NCBI RefSeq assembly: GCF_002205645.1
Contig: NZ_NIOF01000009.1
Coordinates: 1 to 64,000, forward strand
DNA length: 64,000 nucleotides
Direction of reading: 5' to 3'
DNA from: Roseateles aquatilis
Lineage (GTDB): Bacteria > Pseudomonadota > Gammaproteobacteria > Burkholderiales > Burkholderiaceae_C
Numbering within the stretch: the first letter of the stretch is position 1; each line of letters begins with the position of its first letter. Of this stretch, positions 44,164 through 53,323 are shown in pieces. The notes under the pieces are model-generated. The model was not told the origin of the DNA, did not search any database, and was given only the letters and a program-made list of their open reading frames with translations. Made by a program: the position numbers and the translations under genes.

Positions 44164-45412
44164 GGGTCTGGCGTCGCCACGCGCGATAGAACAGGGCGCA
44201 GAGCACAGTGAAGTAGACGATGTAGCAGACCGCGTAGCCGATGGACGCGCCGAGCGCCTGGTAATGGGACGTCAGGACCCATGCCAGGGTGAAGAACAGG
44301 CTGGCCTGGACGATATCGCCCAGGATGCTCCAGCGCAGCCAGGCATTGGCGACCACCACGTAACCCATGATGAAGCTGCCGATCTTGAAGAAGTCACCGA
44401 TCAGTTGATAGGTCAACAGCTCACGAGCCGGCAGGAATTTCTCGGAGAAAAGCAGCGAGATCAGCGGCGACCCGAGCAGCCAGATGGCTGCGATGCAGGC
44501 GGCAACCAGGGGGAGCAGCCGCTTCATGGCCTCCACCATGTAGCGCAGTTGTTGCCGACCCGGCCCCAGCTCAGAGAGCTTGGGCATGTAGTACCCGGCC
44601 AACACCATGTTCACGAACAGCAGGTAGGCATCCGAGAGTCGAATCGTCGCCTGCCAATAGCCCACCTGCGTCCAGCCGGCCTGATCAGCCAGGTGGCTAC
44701 GCAGGAGCATCTGGGCGACAGGCATCGTGGTCGCCGAAGCCGCCAGCATCAACGAGAAGCGGAACAGGTGTCGAGCGTCCGTCTTGTTGATCTTGAAGCT
44801 GCGGCGCAGGACTTCCGGATACTTCCTTCTGACGATCCACAGGGAAATCAGCGCGGGCAGGGCCGGCAGCACCGCCAGACCGATCAGCATGCCGGTATTG
44901 CCCCATAGATAGATCAGCGGCGCCAGCGCCAGCAAGCCCAGCAATGTGCCGGTGGTGTTGACGATGTTGGAAGAGACAACGTCCTTGTAGCCGCCCACGA
45001 CCGCCAGGGCGAAGCTGTTGATGGCGATGCCCAGTTGCGCGACGCTCAAGAGATAGACGATGAAGGCGTATCCGGGTTCCTTGAATATCCACAAGGACAG
45101 AGGCCGGGCCGCGGCGATACCGATGGCCAACAGGATCAAGGAGGCGATCAACGAGTAGCCGCGCGCGGCGGACAGGAACTCATGCAGGCGCGCGGGCGCC
45201 TCCTTGTACTCCGCCACGTACTTGACGACGCCCGTGGCGATGCCTCCGCCGGCCAGCAGTACCAGGATCGTCGTCAGGGACATGAACTGTCCCATCAAGC
45301 CGAGGCCGCTGGGGCCGAGCAAGGTGGCGACGATCTTGATCAGCAGCAGGCCGAACAGCAGTTTGATGCCGGCACCTATCGCGGAGACAGCGCTGGCTTT
45401 CAGGAGTGACAT
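44156..45412 (-). CDS. wzx: Polysaccharide flippase, Wzx/WzxE-like (copy 2)
   Basis: A 418-residue integral membrane protein with about 12 helices. The N-terminus (SAIGAGIKLLFGLLLIKIVA) and the segment LVLLAGGGIATGVVKYVAEYK resemble WzxE, the flippase for enterobacterial common antigen, which fits the adjacent wecD- and wecE-like genes. The start is ATG 45412; a GTG at 45544 would add 44 non-conserved residues. Its Shine-Dalgarno is weak, so the start is less certain than the gene. Confidence 0.85.
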   Translation of the reverse strand: MSLLKASAVSAIGAGIKLLFGLLLIKIVATLLGPSGLGLMGQFMSLTTILVLLAGGGIATGVVKYVAEYKEAPARLHEFLSAARGYSLIASLILLAIGIAAARPLSLWIFKEPGYAFIVYLLSVAQLGIAINSFALAVVGGYKDVVSSNIVNTTGTLLGLLALAPLIYLWGNTGMLIGLAVLPALPALISLWIVRRKYPEVLRRSFKINKTDARHLFRFSLMLAASATTMPVAQMLLRSHLADQAGWTQVGYWQATIRLSDAYLLFVNMVLAGYYMPKLSELGPGRQQLRYMVEAMKRLLPLVAACIAAIWLLGSPLISLLFSEKFLPARELLTYQLIGDFFKIGSFIMGYVVVANAWLRWSILGDIVQASLFFTLAWVLTSHYQALGASIGYAVCYIVYFTVLCALFYRAWRRQTHE

Positions 45413-45550
45413 AGAACTCGCGCGCGGTGGCGCCTTGGGAGGCTGCTGCTCAGGGCGGATCTGGGCCGCCGAGGTCTTGCTGCTGGGCGGGCGGGGTGAC
45501 GGAGACTCGAACGCATCGCGGCCAGCACCTCGACTGGACCGCACCGGGGG

Positions 45551-46687
45551 TCAGGACGCGGACAGATGGGCCCCGATGGTTTCGCAGATGCGGTCGACAT
45601 CCGAGTCGCTCAGCTCATAGAACATCGGCAGTCGCAGCAGGCAGTTGGAGAAACGATCGCTGTTCGGCAGCGGGCGACCATCATGCTTCTGCTGGAAGTA
45701 GGGGCTGTCGTGCAGCGACAGGTAGTGGAACACCGCATGGATGCCCTGCGCCTTCAGCGCGGCGATCAGCGCGGTGCGCTGCGGCAGGTCGCGGCACACC
45801 AGGTAGAACATGTGGGCGTTGTTGGTCGCGTAATCCGGGATCGTCGGCAGCGTGATGCCGTACTCCGGCAGCATCGGCGCAAGCTGGTCCCAGTAGCGTT
45901 GCCAGATGGCCTTGCGCCGCGCCTGGATGGTGTCCAGGTTCTCCAGCTGGGCGAACAGGTAGGCCGAGATGATGTCGGACGGCAGGAAGGACGATCCGAC
46001 GTCCACCCAGCCGTACTTGTCGACTTCGCCGCGGAAGAACGAGCTGCGGTTGGTGCCCTTCTCCCGGATGATCTCCGCGCGGCCGGTGTAACGCGCGTCG
46101 TTGATGGCCAGCAAGCCGCCTTCACCGGCGATGACGTTCTTCGTCTCGTGGAACGAGAAGGCCGACAGCGCGCCGATGCCGCCCAGCGGCCGGCCCTTGT
46201 AGAACGCGTCGATCGCCTGGGCGGCGTCCTCGATCACGGTCACGCCGTGGCGGCGCGCGATCTCGTCGATGCGGTCCATGTCGCATGCGACACCGGCGTA
46301 ATGCACCACCACGATGGCGCGGGTGCGCGGCGTGATCAGCGCCTCCAACTGCCCGGCATCGATGTTGGGGTTGTCAGCCTCACTGTCGGCGAAGACCAGC
46401 TTCGCGCCACGCAACACGAAGGCGTTGGCGCTGGAGACGAAGGTGAACGAGGGGACGATGACTTCGTCGCCTTCCTTGATGTCCAGCAGCAGCGCGCACA
46501 TCTCCAGCGCATCGGTGCACGAGGTGGTCATCAGCGCCTTGGCGAAGCCGTAGCGCTCCTCGAAGAAGGAATGGCACTTCTTCGTGAACAGCCCGTCGCC
46601 GGAGATCTTGCCGGATGCCACCGCCTGCGCGATGTACACCAGCTCGCGCCCATGGAGATAGGGTTTGTTGAAGGGGATCGTCGTCAT
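45551..46687 (-). CDS. wecE: dTDP-4-amino-4,6-dideoxygalactose transaminase, WecE/RffA-like
   Basis: A 378-residue PLP aminotransferase with the WecE-type N-terminus TIPFNKPYLHGRELVYI, the PLP lysine in FSFHETKNVIAGEGGLL and the C-terminal motif HYLSLHDSPYF. It aminates C4 of dTDP-4-keto-6-deoxyglucose to dTDP-Fuc4N. The start is ATG 46687; a GTG/ATG further upstream adds eight residues inside the wecD-like gene. No rmlA/rmlB genes for the dTDP substrate occur in the window. Confidence 0.92.
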   Translation of the reverse strand: MTTIPFNKPYLHGRELVYIAQAVASGKISGDGLFTKKCHSFFEERYGFAKALMTTSCTDALEMCALLLDIKEGDEVIVPSFTFVSSANAFVLRGAKLVFADSEADNPNIDAGQLEALITPRTRAIVVVHYAGVACDMDRIDEIARRHGVTVIEDAAQAIDAFYKGRPLGGIGALSAFSFHETKNVIAGEGGLLAINDARYTGRAEIIREKGTNRSSFFRGEVDKYGWVDVGSSFLPSDIISAYLFAQLENLDTIQARRKAIWQRYWDQLAPMLPEYGITLPTIPDYATNNAHMFYLVCRDLPQRTALIAALKAQGIHAVFHYLSLHDSPYFQQKHDGRPLPNSDRFSNCLLRLPMFYELSDSDVDRICETIGAHLSAS

Positions 46688-46688
46688 G

Positions 46689-47450
46689 TCAGTAGCGCTT
46701 GTGGAAGCCAAGGAGAAGCGCTTCGAACTGGAACTCGAAGCGGCGGTAGAGATTGAGGATCGGCACGTTGGCGGCCGAGATCAGCGTGTGGGCCTCGCGG
46801 ATGCCGCGCAGGCGGTTCAGCCGGAGCGCCTCCGCCCACAGGGGCACGCCCAGCAGTGCGTGGCTGCGCTTGACACCGGTCAGCACCAGGTCGGCCACCG
46901 TGTCCGTGGCGCGCTGCACGTGCAGGCCGATCACCTCGCCCTTGAGACGATAGGTCAGGATCTCGTGCTTCTGGGCCGCGAGGTCGAGCAGCCAGAGCCG
47001 GTAGCGCCGGGCCGCGTCCTCGCTCGACACCCAGGGGTCCTCGTGGATGCGGCCGTGCTGGAAGTCCGCCGCGAGGATGTCCTGCAGCGCGGGATAGTCC
47101 TCCTCGCGCGCGGGCTCCAGCACGGGCCCCGGACGGATCAGGCGGTCGAACGCCTCGGTGGACTGGATGCGGGTGTGGCGAATGCGGTAGCTCGCCTCGG
47201 CGAAATAGAAGCCCGCCTGGTGCAGCGTGCGTTTCTCCTGAGCGCTGGGCGTGAAGCGACCATAGGCGAAGCGCACTCCCTCCTGGACGGCCCAGTCGTC
47301 GAACCGGGCGAGCAGCGAGGCCACCGTGGCGTCGTCCGCGCCGGCCGCGTCCAGGCGCGTGATCTCCGCGCAGGGATGTCCGAAGACGCGCTCGTCCCAG
47401 GGGGTACGGCGGTACTCGAGTTCGGCGGAGTCGACGGTGAAGCAGGGCAT
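46689..47450 (-). CDS. GNAT-family acyltransferase, WecD-like
   Basis: A 253-residue protein similar in size and context to WecD, which acetylates the 4-amino group of dTDP-Fuc4N. The N-terminal domain contains ELEYRRTPWDERVFGHPCAEI, and the C-terminal GNAT fold has ADLVLTGVKRSHALLGVPLW and ISAANVPILNLYRRFEFQF. It ends one base before the wecE start. Because an ACP/AMP-ligase cassette lies directly upstream, the donated acyl group may not be acetyl but something built on that carrier; this is inference. The start is ATG 47450. Confidence 0.82.
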   Translation of the reverse strand: MPCFTVDSAELEYRRTPWDERVFGHPCAEITRLDAAGADDATVASLLARFDDWAVQEGVRFAYGRFTPSAQEKRTLHQAGFYFAEASYRIRHTRIQSTEAFDRLIRPGPVLEPAREEDYPALQDILAADFQHGRIHEDPWVSSEDAARRYRLWLLDLAAQKHEILTYRLKGEVIGLHVQRATDTVADLVLTGVKRSHALLGVPLWAEALRLNRLRGIREAHTLISAANVPILNLYRRFEFQFEALLLGFHKRY

Positions 47451-47481
47451 GAGGCGGGTCTTCGGAGAGCCGGCGGATCGG

Positions 47482-48726
47482 TCAGCCGGTCGGCAGCAGC
47501 ACGTTGCGGCTGAAGGTGGTGATGAGGTCCTGGCCGTCCCAGACGGGCGCGAACGACAGGGCCTCGCCGAACTTGGCGAAGCGGTCGACGGCGCGCGGCG
47601 GCAACGCCAGGGCCAGCTCGACGAGCTCCTCGCGGGGGAAGCCGTGCACCGCGAGCGTCTGCTCCTTGTCCGAGAGCTGCGGCGCGAGGGCCGCGAGGCG
47701 CGGCAGCCGCGTCTCCAGGAACAGGCCGTTGCCGCAATGGAGGGTCTTGGCGGTCTCGTCCAGCGGGGTCTCCATGCGCAGGCGCATCGGATGCGCGCCA
47801 CGGAACTCACCAGGTTCAGCGGGGCGGGCCAGGCGGGCGGCGGCGTACTCGAAGCTGGCCGCGACGCGGGCCATGTTCATGGCCTCGGAGTTCTCCGGCT
47901 GCCGCCGAGCCAGTTCGGTGTCCAGGGCCGCCCAGAAGCGCACGGCGGCCGCGTCGATGGTGGCGTCGTCGCCGACCCAGGCCACCAATCTCGGCGATGA
48001 GCAAGCCTGCTGCGCGAACCAGAAGGCGTCGTTGTAGAAGGCCGTCGCCAACTGCGCCAGCGCGGCGTCGTCGGCTTCCAGCACCGCCGAGGCCCGGATC
48101 GCGCAGGCCGAGAAGCGGTCGGGGAAGCAGATCTCGATGGCCGTCGGTCGAAGCGGGATCGCGCGCAGCGCGCGCACCGTCGCGTCGCCTCCCCACACCA
48201 CGCGAATCAGGCAGGCCTCGGAAATGCCGCGGGTCAACTGCTCGTCGTGAGGATAGGTGAGCAGCACGATGCGCTCGCGCACCGGTGCGCCGACATCCTC
48301 GGCCAGCGTCTGCGCCAGCGCGCCGACCAGGAAGTCGAGCGGGGCGCTCGCCTTCTGCGAGACCCGCACCAGGTTCACGTTGCCCGCGAGCAGCGACAGC
48401 AGCCACGAGTACATGAACACCGAGTCCACGTTGCTCGGCGCCAGGTGGAAGGCCAGGCCGCGGCCGAGCTTGAGCAACTGCGGCGTCTCGAGCTCGTACT
48501 GGCCCGCGAGCGTCTGCAGGTTGGCGCCGCGGAACCAGTGACCCAGCGCCGCGAGCTCCGGATGCTGCCGGATGCCCGCCGAGGTCAGCAGCTTCTGCGA
48601 GAAGCGGCGCACGAAAGCCACGGCCCGTTCGTCGAAGGGGCGCCAGGCCGGCTGCGACCGCAGCGACGACAGCACTTGCGCGATGGGGGCGCCGTCCTGG
48701 GCGCCGAGGATGTAACGGATGCTCAT
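47482..48726 (-). CDS. Acyl-CoA reductase-like protein, LuxC family
   Basis: A 414-residue protein of the LuxC family, which reduces an enzyme-bound acyl group to aldehyde with NADPH. Supporting segments are LAPSNVDSVFMYSWLLSLLA, GNVNLVRVSQKASAPLDFL, and FYNDAFWFAQQACSSPRLV with the putative active-site Cys. Its ATG overlaps the LuxE-like stop by ATGA. In bioluminescent bacteria LuxC and LuxE make fatty aldehyde for luciferase; there is no luxAB here, so the aldehyde or a derivative is presumably used on a sugar or a lipid. Confidence 0.85.
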   Translation of the reverse strand: MSIRYILGAQDGAPIAQVLSSLRSQPAWRPFDERAVAFVRRFSQKLLTSAGIRQHPELAALGHWFRGANLQTLAGQYELETPQLLKLGRGLAFHLAPSNVDSVFMYSWLLSLLAGNVNLVRVSQKASAPLDFLVGALAQTLAEDVGAPVRERIVLLTYPHDEQLTRGISEACLIRVVWGGDATVRALRAIPLRPTAIEICFPDRFSACAIRASAVLEADDAALAQLATAFYNDAFWFAQQACSSPRLVAWVGDDATIDAAAVRFWAALDTELARRQPENSEAMNMARVAASFEYAAARLARPAEPGEFRGAHPMRLRMETPLDETAKTLHCGNGLFLETRLPRLAALAPQLSDKEQTLAVHGFPREELVELALALPPRAVDRFAKFGEALSFAPVWDGQDLITTFSRNVLLPTG

Positions 48727-49838
48727 GCCATCACCCGCGTATCGCTGCAGCCGCGCATTTCGACCTGCGGCAGACGACCGCGGACCGAGAAATAGGTGCC
48801 CTGCCGGCCGCAGGGGCAGTCGTCGCGGCCATGCCGGGTGCCGACGTCCTCCGTCAGCAGTGAATGGCCGGGGTAGCTCAGCGGGATCGCGCTGAGCACC
48901 TGGATGACGCCGGGTATCCCGTCCGGCACCGGTTGCAGTGTGTGGGGGTCGCGGATGATCACGTCGGCGTAGGCGGGGCTGTGCAGATGGCCGTGCTCGC
49001 ACTCCATGAAGATCGAGCCGACCTGCTCCACCATGCCGTAGTAGTTGTGCACGTGATCGATGCCGAACTGCTCATGCAGGCGGGCCTTGAACTCGTCGTT
49101 GTTCACCTGTTGGTCCAGCAGCCGCTTCCAGCCGCCGCCATGGATCAGCAGGCTGCCTTTCGGGAAGCGCAGGCGCACGCCCTGGCGCAGCGCGCTGTGG
49201 TAGAGACCCTGCCAGATGACGAAGGTGAAACCGAATAGCAGCACCGGCGTGTCGGCGTGACGTTCCAACCAGGCTTGCAGGCCCGCGACGTCAAGCGACA
49301 GCGCGTCATCGAGGCAATGAAAGTGGTCGCGGCCGTAGGTCGAAAAACCGAGGATGCCGGCGGCGCGGGCGTTGAAGCGCTTGCGGTCGCTGAGCAGGCC
49401 GCTGGAGTCGACGATCACCATCGGCCAGCGCTTCTTGCCCAGGAACGACGCCATGATGGCGCTGAGCACCCGGGTCTGACGGATCGAGGTTTCTCGATCC
49501 AGGTAGATGCGCGAGACGGCCTGCCCGGTCGTGCCGCTCGAGGTCAGCGTCTTGATGACGTCCTGCTCCGGCACGCTGCGCAGTTCGGCGGTCTTGAACA
49601 GGCGCACCGGCAGGTAGGGCACCTGGTCCAGCGCGACCGCGTCCCCGGCGGGAAAGAGCCGCTCGACCATCGCGGCATACGGCGCGCCGCGCTCGCGATG
49701 CCAGCGGGTGAGTTCGTTCATCGCGGCCAGCAGGGCGGGCCCCTTCACCGCCTCGGGGTAGTCGTAGGGGCGGGAGATGTCCAGAGGAAGCGCCGGGCCC
49801 TGGGCCGGGCCGGGCGCGAGCGTGTCGGAAAGGGTCAT
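48723..49838 (-). CDS. Acyl-protein synthetase/acyl-AMP ligase-like protein, LuxE family
   Basis: A 371-residue ANL-superfamily protein of the LuxE type. It has the phosphate loop KTLTSSGTTGQAVSR, FGFTFVIWQGLY, NYYGMVEQVGSIFMECEHG and the C-terminal GRDDCPCGRQGTYFSVRGR. LuxE activates an acid with ATP and passes the acyl group to LuxC. The CPCG motif near the end is common in this family. It is translationally coupled to its neighbours by ATGA overlaps on both sides. Confidence 0.88.
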   Translation of the reverse strand: MTLSDTLAPGPAQGPALPLDISRPYDYPEAVKGPALLAAMNELTRWHRERGAPYAAMVERLFPAGDAVALDQVPYLPVRLFKTAELRSVPEQDVIKTLTSSGTTGQAVSRIYLDRETSIRQTRVLSAIMASFLGKKRWPMVIVDSSGLLSDRKRFNARAAGILGFSTYGRDHFHCLDDALSLDVAGLQAWLERHADTPVLLFGFTFVIWQGLYHSALRQGVRLRFPKGSLLIHGGGWKRLLDQQVNNDEFKARLHEQFGIDHVHNYYGMVEQVGSIFMECEHGHLHSPAYADVIIRDPHTLQPVPDGIPGVIQVLSAIPLSYPGHSLLTEDVGTRHGRDDCPCGRQGTYFSVRGRLPQVEMRGCSDTRVMA

Positions 49839-51193
49839 TGACTGCTCAGCAACGGGCTGTAGTCCTTCTTGCCGGTTGGCAGGAGGGGCAGATGGTCCAC
49901 GAGCCTCAGCTTGACCATCGAGTGGTGGATCATGAACTGGTCGCGGAGGTAGGTGCGCGCGCTATCGATCTGCGCGGCGTCGCCGGATTCGATCCAGACG
50001 ACCAGGCCGTCATCCTTGCCGCCGACGGAGACCGGGCCCTGCAGGTGCATGTGCAAGGCCTGCTCGACCTCATCCAGGCCGATGCGGTTGCCGCTGACCT
50101 TGATGAAGCGTTTCAGGCGGCCGGTGATGTAGAAGAAGCCGTCCTCGTCGACGCGGCCGAGGTCGCCCGTGGCCAGCCGGCCGCCGAGTTCATCGCCCAA
50201 TGCGAGGTCGGCGGGATGTTCCGCGTAACCCAGCATCACGTTGGGACCTTCATAGACGAGCTCGCCGCTGTCTGGCGCGACGCTGAGCGCGCCGCCAGGA
50301 ATCGCGATGCCGATCGAGCCGATCTTGGTGCCCAAGCGCTCCGGCGGCACGTAGCTGATGCGCGCGCAAGCCTCGGTCTGGCCGTACATCACGAAGAAGC
50401 GCAGACCGGCCGCCTCGGCCGCCTCGGCCACCAGCCGGGTCATCCGGTCGTCCAGCTTGCCGCCGGCCTGCGTGAGCGTGCGCAGCGACGGGGCCGGCTG
50501 CTTGAAGAAGCCGGTTCGGGCCAGCATCTGATAAACGTAAGGCACGCCCGCCAGCGAGGTCGCGCGATGGTCCTGCAGGCGTTGCAGGAACTCACGGCTG
50601 ATGACGCTGTCGTTGTTGAGGACCAGCGACCCACCGGCTGCCAGATGGCTGTTGATCACCGACAAGCCGTACGAGTAATTCATCGGCAACGAGGTGATCG
50701 CGCGTTCGTCGCGGGACAGCGCCAGATAGTCGGCGATCGACGCCGCGTTCGCCTGCAGCGCTTCCCGCGAAAGACGCACCAGCCGCGGGCTGCCGGTACT
50801 GCCGGACGTGCTGAGCAGCAGGCCCAGTGCCGGATGCAGCGTCACGCGGGCAGCCGTGCGCGCGGACGAAGGTACCGGCCCGGTCTGGCCGTCGCGACCG
50901 GCGATCCAGTCGGGGCCATAGTGCGCCACGAGCGCCTTGAACTGGTCCGCGGGCATGTCGGCGGCCAGCAGCAGCGGCACATGGCCGAGCCGCAGACAGG
51001 CCAGCATCAGGGCAATGTCCTCGACCCGATTGGCACATGACAAGAAGCCAAAGCTGCGGCTTCCGAAGCGCGCCAGCCGGTCTTCATGCGCACCCACGCG
51101 CGCGAGCAACGCCTCCCGATCGATCGGGGTGCCGTCGGTGTCGACGAGCACCAGGTCGCCGGGGGCATGGGCCGTCAGCGTCCAGTAGCTCAT
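49835..51193 (-). CDS. AMP-dependent acyl/aminoacyl ligase
   Basis: A 452-residue ANL ligase with LGLLLSTSGSTGSPRLVRLS, VMYGQTEACARISYVPPE, the ATP-binding ATGDLGRVDEDGFFYITGR and the C-terminal lysine in LPTGKKDYSP. It would activate a carboxylic acid as an adenylate and load it onto the small ACP encoded two genes upstream. The start is ATG 51193, overlapping the SDR stop by ATGA; the open frame to 51694 lies inside the SDR gene. Confidence 0.9.
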   Translation of the reverse strand: MSYWTLTAHAPGDLVLVDTDGTPIDREALLARVGAHEDRLARFGSRSFGFLSCANRVEDIALMLACLRLGHVPLLLAADMPADQFKALVAHYGPDWIAGRDGQTGPVPSSARTAARVTLHPALGLLLSTSGSTGSPRLVRLSREALQANAASIADYLALSRDERAITSLPMNYSYGLSVINSHLAAGGSLVLNNDSVISREFLQRLQDHRATSLAGVPYVYQMLARTGFFKQPAPSLRTLTQAGGKLDDRMTRLVAEAAEAAGLRFFVMYGQTEACARISYVPPERLGTKIGSIGIAIPGGALSVAPDSGELVYEGPNVMLGYAEHPADLALGDELGGRLATGDLGRVDEDGFFYITGRLKRFIKVSGNRIGLDEVEQALHMHLQGPVSVGGKDDGLVVWIESGDAAQIDSARTYLRDQFMIHHSMVKLRLVDHLPLLPTGKKDYSPLLSSQ

Positions 51194-51927
51194 AGGCTCA
51201 TCCCGCCGTCGACGCCGATCACCTGGCCGGTGATGTAGGCCGAGCGATCGGAGGCCAGGAAACGAACGAGGTCCGCGACTTCTGTGGCGGTCCCCATGCG
51301 ACCCATCCGGACCCGCGCGAGGTTCTGTCGGTGGACGTCCTCGTGATGTTGGCGGTTGAGGTCGGTATCGATGTAGCCGGGCGCGACCGCGTTGACGCGG
51401 ATGTGTTGCGCCGCCAGTTCCTTCGCCGCGGCGAGCGTGGCGCCGATCAAGCCGGCCTTGGCGGCGGTGTAGGGCACCTGACCCTCGAAACCGAAGCGGC
51501 CGACGATCGACGACATGTTGACGATGGAGCCGCAACCGTTCCGGCTCATCAACTTCGCCGCGCCCTGCAGGTGCAGGATGGCCGCCGCGAGGTTGACGTC
51601 CAGCGTGCGCGCCAGCGCCTGGTGCGAGATCATTCCCAGCTTGGCCGGCTCCATCAGGCCCGCGTTGTTGACCAGCACGTCCAGTCGACGGCATTGCTTG
51701 AACACGTCCTGGAACGCCTTGCCGATGCTGGCGGTGTCGCCCATGTCATAGGCGACGACCATCGCGTTGGCGCTGGTTTCGGGCGGGAGCGACGCCAACA
51801 GGGCGTCGAGCGATTCCCGCTTGCTGGCATGCAGCACCAGGCGGTAGCCGTCCTGCGCCAGCGCGCTGGCGCAGGCGGCGCCGATGCCGCGAGAAGCTCC
51901 GGTGACGAAGGCGACGCGTTCCTGCAT
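51190..51927 (-). CDS. Short-chain dehydrogenase, FabG-like 3-oxoacyl-ACP reductase
   Basis: A 245-residue SDR. The NAD(P) motif is FVTGASRGIGAACASAL, NNAGL is the structural motif, and the catalytic Ser-Tyr-Lys is in MSSIVGRFGFEGQVPYTAAKAGL. It resembles FabG, which reduces 3-oxoacyl-ACP to 3-hydroxyacyl-ACP. Beside a dedicated ACP and acyl ligase, it may make a 3-hydroxyacyl group for the polysaccharide. Confidence 0.9.
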   Translation of the reverse strand: MQERVAFVTGASRGIGAACASALAQDGYRLVLHASKRESLDALLASLPPETSANAMVVAYDMGDTASIGKAFQDVFKQCRRLDVLVNNAGLMEPAKLGMISHQALARTLDVNLAAAILHLQGAAKLMSRNGCGSIVNMSSIVGRFGFEGQVPYTAAKAGLIGATLAAAKELAAQHIRVNAVAPGYIDTDLNRQHHEDVHRQNLARVRMGRMGTATEVADLVRFLASDRSAYITGQVIGVDGGMSL

Positions 51928-51935
51928 TGGCGGTG

Positions 51936-52160
51936 TCAGAGGTACTTGGCCACGATCTGCTTCGCCTTGGCGAAGCTGCTCATGTCGATGACGTCTTCCG
52001 CGTCGATCATGATGTCGAACGACTCTTCGATCGCGGCGATCAGCGCCATGTGCGCGACCGAGTCCCAGTTCGGGAACTCCGAGTAGGTTGTCGCGTCAGT
52101 GATCTGGTCCGGCGTCGTGCCGAGGGCGTCGGCGAAAGCGGTGCGCAGTTGGTCTTCCAT
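51936..52160 (-). CDS. Acyl carrier protein
   Basis: A 74-residue acidic carrier protein. The phosphopantetheine site is Ser34 in NWDSVAHMALI, a variant of the usual DSL motif. It heads the cassette, eight bases before the SDR gene. It is separate from the fatty-acid AcpP and probably carries the special acyl group of this pathway. The phosphopantetheinyl transferase at 12.5-13.2 kb or the housekeeping AcpS would activate it. Confidence 0.9.
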   Translation of the reverse strand: MEDQLRTAFADALGTTPDQITDATTYSEFPNWDSVAHMALIAAIEESFDIMIDAEDVIDMSSFAKAKQIVAKYL

Positions 52161-52208
52161 GGAGTAAGCAGGTGAAGGGTTGGGAAACGTCCTGGCAGGA
52201 CGGGGCGC

Positions 52209-53306
52209 TCAGGCGGCGGCGCGCGCAGGCTTGCGACGCGAGGCCACGACGACGTAGAGCATGGCCGCGAAGAGCCCCGCAAAGGCGCCGCCGAGGGCCG
52301 TCATGGCGCGGCGCGGCTTGGATTTATGGTCGGGGACGAGCGCGGGATCGATGATCTGGATCAGGCTGCCCTCACGGCTTTCATCGCTTTTCGCCAACTC
52401 GAACTGGCGCGCGAAGATGTCGAAGAGCGCTTCCTCGTACTTGTAGTCGCGGTACCTGGAGACGTAGCCGTCCTGCTGGCGCGCGCCGGCGGCTCCGGCG
52501 GCCTCCGCCTTGCCGATCTGGACTTCGAGCGCGGCCAGGGTGGCGCGTGCCCGCTGCACCTCCGAGGAGTTGTCAGACAGCGTCGACTGCAGGGTCCGCA
52601 GGCGGACTTCGGCCGCCGTTTGCTCGGCCTTGAGCCGGGCATAAGACTCGGCGGCAGCCCGCGGCTCGGACTTCAGGTCGCCAGCGCTGAACCCGCTGAC
52701 CTGGAGGGCTTGCTGGGCCAGCGTGAGCCGGTCCCGCGTCTGCTTGAGCTGGGTTTCAAAGAACACCCGACGCTGGGCAGCTTCGGACAGCGCCAGACCG
52801 CTGGTCATGCGCTGCAGTTCGTTGATGTAGCGGTTGGCCATGTCGGCGGCACGTTTCGGATCGTGGTCGTCGACCTCGATGTAGATGAGCCCGTCCTTTT
52901 TTCCGGGTTGCATCCGGACGTTGTCGTCCAGCCGCTGGCGCGCCACGGAGCGCAGCTTGGCCTCATAGACGTCCATGAGGTGGAACTGGTCGATGATGCG
53001 GTCGCTCACCGTGACGCTCTGCATGAGCGAGATGAACTGGTCGGTGGGGCTCTTGACGGCGCCACTGCCCGCCAGTGACGCCAGCGCGCCTAGCGAGGCG
53101 AGGGCGGCGGCCGAGCTGCTCTGCTGTTGCTGCGGCGGCAGGAAGCTGGCCTTCGCGGTGAACGTGGGCTGAATCAGGTAGGTGACGCCAAGTGCGAGGG
53201 CGCCCGTCAGCACGGTGGCCGAGGCGAGCGTGCGCCAGGACCGGCCGAGCAGCGACAGTAGCTCGTGCACCTGATCGTTGTTGTGCATCGTCATGGGACT
53301 GTTCAA
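52209..53306 (-). CDS. wzz: Chain-length determinant, Wzz-like, without kinase domain
   Basis: A 365-residue inner-membrane protein. Transmembrane segments at about residues 35-55 (ATVLTGALALGVTYLIQPTF) and near the C-terminus (GGAFAGLFAAMLYVVVAS) flank a periplasmic coiled-coil region. It controls polymer length. It lacks the Walker-containing tyrosine-kinase domain of Wzc. The start is TTG 53306 because GGAGAG (53313-53318) lies six bases upstream, whereas ATG 53294 has no Shine-Dalgarno. It follows wza by 17 bases. Confidence 0.88.
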   Translation of the reverse strand: MNSPMTMHNNDQVHELLSLLGRSWRTLASATVLTGALALGVTYLIQPTFTAKASFLPPQQQQSSSAAALASLGALASLAGSGAVKSPTDQFISLMQSVTVSDRIIDQFHLMDVYEAKLRSVARQRLDDNVRMQPGKKDGLIYIEVDDHDPKRAADMANRYINELQRMTSGLALSEAAQRRVFFETQLKQTRDRLTLAQQALQVSGFSAGDLKSEPRAAAESYARLKAEQTAAEVRLRTLQSTLSDNSSEVQRARATLAALEVQIGKAEAAGAAGARQQDGYVSRYRDYKYEEALFDIFARQFELAKSDESREGSLIQIIDPALVPDHKSKPRRAMTALGGAFAGLFAAMLYVVVASRRKPARAAA

Positions 53307-53323
53307 GATGGGCTCTCCGGGCG

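Noticed and set aside
47482-49838. A bioluminescence (lux) operon, suggested by the LuxC- and LuxE-like genes
   Set aside because: luxA, luxB and luxD are absent and the genes are embedded in sugar-polymer functions.
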